Part shown: piece after piece, positions 1 to 4,812 of the stretch
How positions within the stretch are numbered: the first letter of the stretch is position 1
How the letters are laid out: the number at the start of each line of letters is the position of its first letter
NCBI GenBank assembly: GCA_015655615.1
Contig: JAATES010000169.1
Coordinates: 1 to 5,481, forward strand
Direction: 5' to 3'
Source of the DNA: Actinomycetales bacterium
GTDB lineage: Bacteria; Actinomycetota; Actinomycetes; Actinomycetales; Cellulomonadaceae
Length of the DNA: 5,481 bases
Translations under genes and position numbers: made by a program
Notes under the pieces: generated by a model
Databases searched by the model: none
What the model was told of the DNA's origin: nothing
The model's input: the letters and a program-made list of their open reading frames with translations, nothing else

Positions 1-29
1 CGGATCATCCCTGCAAGCAGGGAGACGAC
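1..29 (-). repeat. CRISPR repeat, third from the leader (copy at window edge)
   Basis: This 29-bp copy is identical to the other two. On the plus strand it runs from CGGATCATCC to GGGAGACGAC with the palindrome CCCTGC/GCAGGG at 9-14 and 17-22. It sits flush with the left edge of the window, so what follows it in the array cannot be seen. Confidence 0.95.
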
Positions 30-61
30 GCGTTGTGCATTTCGGAGCCCGACCGCGACGA
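30..61 (-). other. CRISPR spacer 2 from the leader (32 bp, identical to spacer 1)
   Basis: This 32-bp spacer lies between two perfect repeats. In crRNA orientation it starts TCGTCGCGGT and ends TGCACAACGC. It is base-for-base the same as the spacer at 91-122. The seed (first 8 nt, TCGTCGCG) is GC-rich. The target cannot be identified from the window, and only chance matches of about 10 bp occur elsewhere in it. Confidence 0.93.
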
Positions 62-90
62 CGGATCATCCCTGCAAGCAGGGAGACGAC
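62..90 (-). repeat. CRISPR repeat, second from the leader
   Basis: This 29-bp repeat is identical to the copies at 1-29 and 123-151, with the hairpin palindrome at 70-83. Cas6e would cut its transcript at the 3' side of the hairpin, separating the two identical crRNAs. Confidence 0.95.
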
Positions 91-122
91 GCGTTGTGCA
101 TTTCGGAGCCCGACCGCGACGA
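91..122 (-). other. CRISPR spacer 1, the leader-proximal (most recent) spacer
   Basis: This 32-bp spacer lies nearest the leader. New spacers enter at the leader end in type I-E, so by position it would be the newest. Its sequence equals the next spacer (30-61) exactly. Either the 61-bp unit was duplicated by recombination or slippage, or the same protospacer was captured twice. Confidence 0.93.
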
Positions 123-151
123 CGGATCATCCCTGCAAGCAGGGAGACGAC
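123..151 (-). repeat. CRISPR repeat 1, leader-adjacent
   Basis: This 29-bp repeat abuts the leader and is the copy that Cas1-Cas2 would nick and duplicate at each integration. It matches the other copies perfectly. The final G in crRNA orientation (plus-strand C123) is the position that in E. coli is carried in with the spacer from the PAM. Confidence 0.94.
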
Positions 152-240
152 ACTTGCTGACCAGCAACAATACCTAGAAGCACCCACCGGCGGCATCACT
201 TCGTTCCACCCACTCCCACTGAGCCATCGTCACGACCGCC
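152..240 (-). promoter_or_regulatory. CRISPR leader
   Basis: This is the 89-bp non-coding stretch between the cas2 stop codon and the first repeat, the expected place for a type I-E leader carrying the array promoter and integration signals. On the minus strand it contains a tandem G-rich hexamer (AGTGGGAGTGGG, 220 down to 209), then TAGGTATTGT (176-167), and an inverted repeat directly against the repeat (154-167). TATTGT at 172-167 could act as a -10 box, but no good -35 lies about 17 bp upstream (TGCCGC), so a promoter is only suggested. Alternatively, the array could be read through from the cas operon, since no terminator is visible after cas2. The functional leader may also reach into the 3' end of cas2. 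Confidence 0.75.
154..167. promoter_or_regulatory. Perfect inverted repeat next to the first CRISPR repeat
   Basis: TTGCTG (154-159) and CAGCAA (162-167) are perfect 6-bp inverted arms separated by AC. Only two bases (152-153) separate the left arm from the repeat. In known systems the leader bases next to the first repeat are read by Cas1-Cas2 or by accessory factors during spacer integration, so this could be a leader-anchoring or protein-binding site. That role is inferred from position and symmetry alone. It is unlikely to be a terminator because no T-run follows. Confidence 0.5.
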
Positions 241-591
241 CTACCGCGCACCGAATCGACGACGCCGCCCAGCGTTGCTCAATCCCTTTCTAGGCGGAGG
301 AGAGTCTGCGGACTCCCCGCCCGGCGGCCGTCGCATCAGGGTGATCCCTTCGAAGTCCTCGGGCTCCCAGTGGTGACCGCAGTTACGGACAGCGAACTTC
401 TGTTCTCCAGGTGCGGTGTGAATCATCAGGCCCCGCCCTGTCCCGATGTACTCCTCGACCCTCGACCACAGTTCGTCACGGACGCGAGCAGTCGCGTGTC
501 CCACAAACACCCCTGCGGACACCTCCATCAGCCACCGAGTCAGATGGCCCCTCAGTCCCTCCGGACAGGCACTGACCACGACGACGATCAC
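241..591 (-). CDS. cas2: CRISPR-associated protein Cas2, type I-E
   Basis: Cas2e is the dimeric partner of Cas1 in the spacer-acquisition complex. It holds the prespacer between two Cas1 dimers, and in this subtype it acts structurally rather than as a needed nuclease. The 116-residue product opens with the ferredoxin-like first strand MIVVVVSACP, then LRGHLTRWLMEVSAGVFVG (residues 13-31), which closely follows E. coli LRGRLAIWLLEVRAGVYVG. TARVRDELW (34-42) follows, and the core ends near EGITLMRRP (81-89). The remaining ~26 residues are a Pro/Gly and Arg-rich tail ending GRRRRFGAR, absent from the 94-residue E. coli protein. The GTG start overlaps the cas1 stop (GTGA, 591-588) and has a strong Shine-Dalgarno sequence inside cas1. 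It is the last gene of the operon, 89 bp before the array. No exonuclease fusion is present. Confidence 0.96.
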   Translation of the reverse strand: MIVVVVSACPEGLRGHLTRWLMEVSAGVFVGHATARVRDELWSRVEEYIGTGRGLMIHTAPGEQKFAVRNCGHHWEPEDFEGITLMRRPPGGESADSPPPRKGLSNAGRRRRFGAR

Positions 592-1538
592 CAGTCCTCC
601 TGCCCATAGGAGGTCCCGCCCGCGACTGCGCGATCCGCACCGTCCCAGAGCATCACCACGTCCGCGCCAGCGGCCTCCTCGGCAGGATCGCCAGATGAGC
701 CCAGGAGCAGGTTGCGGATGTCCCGCGCGCAGCGTTCCAGCAGTGCACCACTGCTGAACCGATCTCGCATGGCCCGGCGCGTCTCCGAGGCCACGTCCAG
801 ATACTCGCCGCCCGCGATCTCAAAGGCACAGGGGATCGCGAACTCGGCCTTGTACAGGTCGGCGATGTCGAAGACAAAGGACCGCACGTGGCCGGTATGG
901 ACGAACCCCAGCCCAGGGGAGCAGCCAAATGCCACGATCACCGCATGCGTGACGCCGTACAACGCGGTCGTCGCGGCAGAGAGTGCCTGATTGATGGGAT
1001 CGGCGGCATCGAACTCTTCCGGGTTGTATGTCCGCTTGTCCCACTTCACACCAAACCGATCGGCATTGTCGCGATAGCTCCGCCGGACCCGGGCCCCCTC
1101 CCGTCCTCGCAGTTGCTGCATGGTCAATCCCGACACGTCCTCGCCCGTGAACCGCATCGCATACATGTCACGAGCGACGCGGAGCCGCGACGACCTGTTG
1201 GTCACCAGTTCGGCCTGGGCCTGGAGCAAGGTGGAGGTGCGCGCCAAGGACCGCCCATGCGCGTAGTACCGCACACCACGTTCCCCGACCCAGACGACGG
1301 TCGACCCGGACTCGGCCAGCACCATCATGGCCTGGTGCGTCACCCGGGTACCTGGGCCGAGCAGCAGTGCCCCCAGAGACGCCACCGGTATATGAACCGT
1401 GCCCCGCTCATCCTCCGCAGTGAGCGCGTTCGACTCCCGGTGGATCGTGCAGCGTTCCAGATAGAGAAACGTCATGCGGTCCTGTGCGCGAGTGAGCTCA
1501 TGAAGATCGGGCGGTGGCGACCCTGGGACCTTACTCAC
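588..1538 (-). CDS. cas1: CRISPR-associated endonuclease/integrase Cas1, type I-E
   Basis: Cas1 is the metal-dependent integrase that inserts new spacers at the leader-repeat junction, acting with Cas2. The 316-residue product aligns by eye with E. coli Cas1 (305 residues). The N-terminal beta domain includes HIPVASLGALLLGPGTRVTH (49-68) and VVWVGERGVRYYAHG (81-95). The alpha domain carries LRGREGARVR with catalytic E147, GFVHTGH with H214, and VFDIADLYK with D224 and D227, matching E. coli E141, H208, D218 and D221. The site is therefore complete. PINQALSAATTALYG (181-195) is also conserved. The GTG start overlaps the cas6e stop (GTGA, 1538-1535). Its Shine-Dalgarno is weak, whereas Met22 has AGGA just upstream, but residues before Met22 (LTRAQDR) match the family N-terminus, so I keep GTG. 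The C-terminal tail (about 287-316) looks flexible, as in homologues. Confidence 0.97.
   Translation of the reverse strand: MSKVPGSPPPDLHELTRAQDRMTFLYLERCTIHRESNALTAEDERGTVHIPVASLGALLLGPGTRVTHQAMMVLAESGSTVVWVGERGVRYYAHGRSLARTSTLLQAQAELVTNRSSRLRVARDMYAMRFTGEDVSGLTMQQLRGREGARVRRSYRDNADRFGVKWDKRTYNPEEFDAADPINQALSAATTALYGVTHAVIVAFGCSPGLGFVHTGHVRSFVFDIADLYKAEFAIPCAFEIAGGEYLDVASETRRAMRDRFSSGALLERCARDIRNLLLGSSGDPAEEAAGADVVMLWDGADRAVAGGTSYGQEDW
596..601 (-). promoter_or_regulatory. Strong ribosome binding site for cas2, inside cas1
   Basis: AGGAGG on the minus strand lies 4 nt upstream of the cas2 GTG start at 591. It is embedded in the last codons of cas1 (Gln-Glu-Asp-Trp). It supports the GTG start choice for cas2. 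Confidence 0.8.
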
Positions 1539-2242
1539 GGCTCAGGCCTGGCCAACGTCATGAGTCCGCACCCATAAGCCTTGGCAGGTCCGATCCCACC
1601 GACGAGGGCACCGCGGAAGGCGCCGACATCGGCGATCTCGAGGACGCCGTCGAACTGCGCCGTCGTCAAGGTGACCGGCTTCTTGGAATTCTCACGTGTG
1701 AACGAATGCGTCACCCGGTGCGACACCGTGAGGGCCAAGGGAGCAGGCTCGACTGCCGAGCCATCGTCGACGCCGCTGTCATCGGCTGCCGACACTAGGG
1801 AGAATCCGAGACTCTGCGATCGCGCGGCCAGCCATTCCGCCTGCTGCGCCACCGTCACATGCCCCAGCCGCCGAGCCTTGCCCGATGTCAGGTCCTTGAC
1901 ATACCGGGTGGGGTTCGCGGTGATCCGGAAGGCCCACCTCTGACCGGCTGCCAGTCGGTCGAGGAACGGCCCATAGTGCTTGACTGTCCCTCGTTCTGTG
2001 GTGGGCCAGCCTGCTTGCTCCGCCAGGTGGGCGAAATCGGGTTGCTCCGGACTGACGACGTAGAGCAATGTCGCGGCGTCATCGGTGTCGAGGCGCCAGA
2101 GCACCCGGGGCTCTCCATCGAGGTCTCCCGTGGGCGGGTCGGGGAATGCCGCGAGGACCGCAGCATGGAGCCGTTGCGGGCTGGCGAGCAACCAGCGAGC
2201 TTCTCGTCGCCGCGGATTGAGCTGAATGCGTGAGAGGTACAT
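1535..2242 (-). CDS. cas6e: Type I-E crRNA endoribonuclease Cas6e (CasE, Cse3)
   Basis: Cas6e cuts the pre-crRNA at the 3' base of each repeat hairpin and stays bound as the 3' cap of Cascade. The 235-residue product starts MYLSRIQLNP, almost the E. coli MYLSKV start. His26 in SPQRLHAAVLAAFP corresponds to the catalytic histidine (E. coli H20, Thermus H26). The tyrosine found three residues earlier in those two enzymes is Gln23 here. FRITANPTRYV (105-115) matches E. coli FRLRANPIKTI. FDGVLEI (197-203) and the glycine-rich loop GIGPAKAYGCGL (216-227) are the C-terminal signature. A low-complexity acidic insert (about 152-166) separates the two RRM-like halves. The ATG lies one base after the cas5e stop (TGACATG), with GGAG 4 nt upstream. 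It overlaps cas1 by 4 nt. Identification is firm. Confidence 0.96.
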   Translation of the reverse strand: MYLSRIQLNPRRREARWLLASPQRLHAAVLAAFPDPPTGDLDGEPRVLWRLDTDDAATLLYVVSPEQPDFAHLAEQAGWPTTERGTVKHYGPFLDRLAAGQRWAFRITANPTRYVKDLTSGKARRLGHVTVAQQAEWLAARSQSLGFSLVSAADDSGVDDGSAVEPAPLALTVSHRVTHSFTRENSKKPVTLTTAQFDGVLEIADVGAFRGALVGGIGPAKAYGCGLMTLARPEP

Positions 2243-2243
2243 G

Positions 2244-2963
2244 TCACTCCATGGCTGCGAGGGGATCGTGCCGCGACGTCACTGGGGGCGGGCCATCGGG
2301 CCCACCGAGGTTGATCCAGCCGTGCCGGACCGTCCGCCAGCCGTATTCGCGGAACTCAGGATTGAAGCTGATGGGCGCGTCACGCTGCGTGAACTCGCCC
2401 TCGAACCGTGGCAGTTCTCCGGTCCAGCCGTCGGCATCGATCCGATACTCGACCCGAACCGGGTCATCTCGCAGTCGTCGTTTCCACCACTCAGCCGCAT
2501 GCCAGGGTGCGTCGAGCAATAGGCGCTCGAGCGACCCCTCGTGCAGCACCGGGACCAGGGGCTCGCTGGGCGGGCAGGAGCGCCGGCCCAGGTAGAGCGG
2601 GTAGACCGGGTGAGTGAGAGCCTCGACAAGACCTTCCAGGAGGTCGCGATCGGCCTCCAGCCCGACGAGGTATCGCGCATCCGCGCGGTAGAACCGCTGG
2701 GACAACGGCATCGAGTTCTTACCATCGAGTGATCGCGCGGTCTGGAAGTCCCGCAGGATCTCACCCGGTTGATCGACCCGGACTCCGAAGCGAAGGCTCG
2801 CCAGGTCCTCCAGCGGATCGGTCCGCCGCAGTCCTCGTGCTGCCGCCAGGAGCCCCACGATCCCCGACTTGGTCGGGGCATCATCCGTGGCCCGCGTGGT
2901 GAACCGGCTCTCACTCCCCCACGCCTGCAGCGGACCGGCAAGCAGGAGGGCGAGCACGGTCAC
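2244..2963 (-). CDS. cas5e: Type I-E Cascade subunit Cas5e (CasD)
   Basis: Cas5e caps the 5' end of the crRNA in Cascade, holding the 8-nt handle, and contacts Cse1 and the last Cas7. The 239-residue product has the N-terminal RAMP signature LAGPLQAWG (8-16), then SRFTTRATDDAPTKSGIVGLL (19-39), which matches E. coli PTRSGLLGLL, and the conserved PLYLGRRSCPPSEPL (122-136). A short C-terminal extension (about 216-239) is rich in Gly and Pro. The GTG start overlaps the cas7e stop (GTGA, 2963-2960). The only Shine-Dalgarno-like sequence is GGGG 7 nt upstream, so translation probably depends on ribosomes finishing cas7e. Because RNA cleavage in I-E is done by Cas6e, this Cas5 is expected to be structural and not catalytic. 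Confidence 0.96.
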   Translation of the reverse strand: MTVLALLLAGPLQAWGSESRFTTRATDDAPTKSGIVGLLAAARGLRRTDPLEDLASLRFGVRVDQPGEILRDFQTARSLDGKNSMPLSQRFYRADARYLVGLEADRDLLEGLVEALTHPVYPLYLGRRSCPPSEPLVPVLHEGSLERLLLDAPWHAAEWWKRRLRDDPVRVEYRIDADGWTGELPRFEGEFTQRDAPISFNPEFREYGWRTVRHGWINLGGPDGPPPVTSRHDPLAAME

Positions 2964-4132
2964 TGCGGGTCCCCAAGCCTGTCCGCAACCAGTGCACCCA
3001 CTGCATGCGAGAGCTCAGGCAGCGCGACCCAGGTGGCATCGAGCTTGCGGTCACTGCCTGCGACCGGGGTCTGCAGTCCGAGCTTGGCGTCGCCGAATGC
3101 CACGATCCACGTGGCGACAGGGACCTGGCCGAGGGTGTCCTCGACGTCGATGGCACGGTGCGCCAACCGCTCGGCGGCGATCCGCAGGCGGGTGCGATCC
3201 TCGGTGCGCACCACAGGGTCCTCGAACGCGCCCACCAGGTTGATGGGCTGATTCTCGCGCACGGTGACCACGACAGCGTCCGGGAGCGTGCGATTGGCGA
3301 ACGTGTTCTGCTTGCCGGTCGGCATCGACTCCACGAACGCCTTTACGAACGCCTCGATCGCTCGTCGGGTTGCGAGGTCGTCGCCGAGGTTCTTGCGCAG
3401 TCCGTCGATGTTGACCGTGGCGTAGCGGTAGAGCGTGGAGGAGTTGAACTCGACCGTTCCGATCATCCCCGCGCCCGCGTCCTCGTCCTCCGCAGCGTTC
3501 TTCACATCGTCGACCGCCGTGAAGTAGTCGTACTCGTTGTCCACCTGGTGCACCGAGATGGCATGGGCGACCTGGGCGCTGGCATCCACGTTCAGATCGG
3601 ACACGTCGGCGACCATGCGGCCGAAGAGCGAGAGGTCGACCGAGTTGGCGGTGTCGAGCAGCGCCTTGCCCTTGAAGCCCTTGATCGCGGCCGCATCGCC
3701 ATCCGGCGCCAGTTCGATCGCCTTCTCCGCAAGCAGGTTGACCTGCAGGTCGGAGAGGAACACCAGGTACTTCGCCTCTTGGTTCTCCACCTCGGCCTTG
3801 TTGGTCTTGCGCTTGACCTTCTCCAGCGAGATGCCGGTCGACGCCACGATGGCCTCAGCCAGCGCGGTGGCATTCTCGGAAAGCTCCGGATTGAGTTCCA
3901 GGATCCGCTTGGCCACGATCTCGACGAGTCGTTTGGTGCGCACGCCCAGATCGCCGCGGTCAAGCAGATCCTTGAAGGCCTGTCGCGTCGCCCTCTTCCA
4001 TGCCTGAGAGGACACCCGCGCCCGGCGCACCCCACCGAAGACCGCCGTCTTGGGGCTCCCGGTGTCGTCGCGATTGATGTTGCTCGGCGGGACGGTCTGG
4101 AGGACGTGGATGTCGACGATGGTGCGGCTCAT
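2960..4132 (-). CDS. cas7e: Type I-E Cascade backbone subunit Cas7e (CasC, Cse4)
   Basis: Cas7e forms the six-subunit helical backbone that coats the crRNA spacer and holds the target strand. The 390-residue product is close to the family length (E. coli 363). Diagnostic stretches are PPSNINRDDTGSPKTAVFGG (15-34), ARVSSQAWKRATR (38-50), SLFGRMVAD (168-176), AHAISVHQVDNEYDYFTAVDD (189-209), GTVEFNSSTLYRYATV (225-240) and PTGKQNTFAN (271-280). A charged segment around 100-122 (KVKRKTNKAEVENQEAK) is consistent with the thumb/helical region. The ATG start overlaps the cse2 stop (ATGA, 4132-4129) and has AAGGAG 5 nt upstream. Its stop overlaps the cas5e start. The opposite strand carries a long open frame across this gene, which is a GC-driven shadow. 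Confidence 0.97.
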   Translation of the reverse strand: MSRTIVDIHVLQTVPPSNINRDDTGSPKTAVFGGVRRARVSSQAWKRATRQAFKDLLDRGDLGVRTKRLVEIVAKRILELNPELSENATALAEAIVASTGISLEKVKRKTNKAEVENQEAKYLVFLSDLQVNLLAEKAIELAPDGDAAAIKGFKGKALLDTANSVDLSLFGRMVADVSDLNVDASAQVAHAISVHQVDNEYDYFTAVDDVKNAAEDEDAGAGMIGTVEFNSSTLYRYATVNIDGLRKNLGDDLATRRAIEAFVKAFVESMPTGKQNTFANRTLPDAVVVTVRENQPINLVGAFEDPVVRTEDRTRLRIAAERLAHRAIDVEDTLGQVPVATWIVAFGDAKLGLQTPVAGSDRKLDATWVALPELSHAVGALVADRLGDPQ

Positions 4133-4812
4133 GACTGCTCCTTGATGGTGTCAGACGTTGCTGTGGTGTGGGTGACGCGATAGAAGTCCCGGCCCCAGGA
4201 CAGGCGAACGCTGTCTGCCTGAGCCGGGGACTGATAACGCTCGAGATCGTGCGCGAACCTGCCATAGTCGAATCCGCGTTTGACTCGCAGATCTGCCGAC
4301 CGAAGCAAAGTGATGAGGCCGCGGGCGTGCTGGACGAGTTCGTCGAGCGACGACGCGGTGCCCAGCGCCTGGAAGCGACGGACGACGCCCGGGTTCTCTT
4401 GGCCCTCGGCATAGCGCAGTCCCCCCAGGGCAGTGCCGAAACCTCGTCCCTGGATGTGCATCTGATACGGCTGTGACTGCTGGTGCAGGGCATAGAGGGT
4501 CAGTGCCGTGTAGATCGCTGTCTCTTTGGCAGTGGGCTCGTCGCCGCGCGCCGGCCAATCCCCCGGCACGATGACGTATTCGAGCAGCTCGGGAATCGCG
4601 CCGAGCGGCTTTCCGAGGCCGCGCCGCAATCGTGCGAGAGCCGCTCGTGAGGCGGGAGTCGGCCTGCCATCGGAGCCAGGTTTTCCAATTCGGACATAGC
4701 CCTCCTGCAGTTCGGACACGCGCTGCGACACCAAGGCTGCGGTGTCGCCCGGACGAATCGCCGACGTCTCCGGTGGCGGCGCTTCGGCCTCGGTGGTGAT
4801 CTGGTTGCTCAT
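4129..4812 (-). CDS. cse2: Type I-E Cascade small subunit Cse2 (CasB, Cas11e)
   Basis: Cse2 is the all-helical small subunit. Two copies form the belly of Cascade and stabilise the crRNA-target R-loop. The 227-residue product has a disordered-looking Pro/Glu/Thr-rich start (1-20). ARLRRGLGKPLGAIPELLEYV follows (60-80), with the conserved basic pair and Gly, then TALTLYALHQQS (102-113), LRSADLRVKRGFDYGRFAHDL (170-190) and the end motif RLSWGRDFYR (203-212). These match the Cse2 family of high-GC bacteria. I chose the ATG at 4812 because it overlaps the cse1 stop (ATGA, 4812-4809), has AGGAGG 7 nt upstream, and the homologous region begins soon after. The frame stays open upstream to 5022, but that stretch lies wholly inside cse1 and is Arg/Pro-rich shadow sequence. 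Confidence 0.94.
   Translation of the reverse strand: MSNQITTEAEAPPPETSAIRPGDTAALVSQRVSELQEGYVRIGKPGSDGRPTPASRAALARLRRGLGKPLGAIPELLEYVIVPGDWPARGDEPTAKETAIYTALTLYALHQQSQPYQMHIQGRGFGTALGGLRYAEGQENPGVVRRFQALGTASSLDELVQHARGLITLLRSADLRVKRGFDYGRFAHDLERYQSPAQADSVRLSWGRDFYRVTHTTATSDTIKEQS
4138..4143 (-). promoter_or_regulatory. Ribosome binding site for cas7e, inside cse2
   Basis: AAGGAG on the minus strand lies 5 nt upstream of the cas7e ATG at 4132, within the last codons of cse2. Together with the ATG start it predicts efficient initiation of the most abundant Cascade subunit. Confidence 0.75.

Larger units (their letters stand above)
1..151 (-). CRISPR. Type I-E CRISPR array, leader-proximal end (three repeats, two spacers, continues off the left edge)
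   Basis: Three perfect 29-bp repeats lie at 1-29, 62-90 and 123-151 with two 32-bp spacers between them, an exact 61-bp period. Read on the minus strand, the direction of transcription away from cas2, each repeat begins GTCGTCTCCC and ends GGGATGATCCG. It contains the hairpin CCCTGC-TT-GCAGGG (plus-strand 9-22 in the first copy; in RNA probably a 5-bp stem with a 4-nt loop). Cas6e cleavage at the 3' base of this stem would leave the 8-nt handle AUGAUCCG, comparable to AUAAACCG in E. coli. Repeat length, spacer length and the GATCCG end are all typical of type I-E. The window begins exactly at a repeat edge, so the number of older units beyond is unknown. Orientation follows from the cas2-side leader, and none of the repeats is degenerate. 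Confidence 0.97.

Noticed and set aside
152..240. Terminator between cas2 and the array
   Set aside because: The only clear inverted repeat (154-167) has a 6-bp stem with no following T-run in either direction, and no strong GC hairpin is seen elsewhere in the gap.
5..293. Short open frames on both strands across the CRISPR array and leader
   Set aside because: Their peptides are translations of the 61-bp repeat-spacer unit and change with the array; there is no sign of a real gene.
1185..1194. Possible self-target of the spacer (CCGCGACGAC within cas1)
   Set aside because: Only 10 bp match, including a base of the repeat. This is expected by chance in GC-rich DNA and far short of a protospacer.
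888..1577. Open frame of 229 codons on the plus strand opposite cas1
   Set aside because: It is antisense to Cas1, which has all catalytic residues; the His/Arg/Pro-rich product looks like a codon-bias shadow.
3459..3480. Repeat-like string CCGATCATCCCCGCGC inside cas7e
   Set aside because: It resembles the start of the CRISPR repeat but lacks the palindrome, and it codes for the conserved AGAGMIGTVEF region of Cas7e; the likeness is chance.
3005..4183. Long open frame (392 codons) on the plus strand opposite cas7e
   Set aside because: It lies antisense to an unmistakable Cas7e, its composition is Val/Arg/Leu/Asp-rich shadow sequence, and it matches no family I recognise. Long antisense frames are expected in GC-rich genes.
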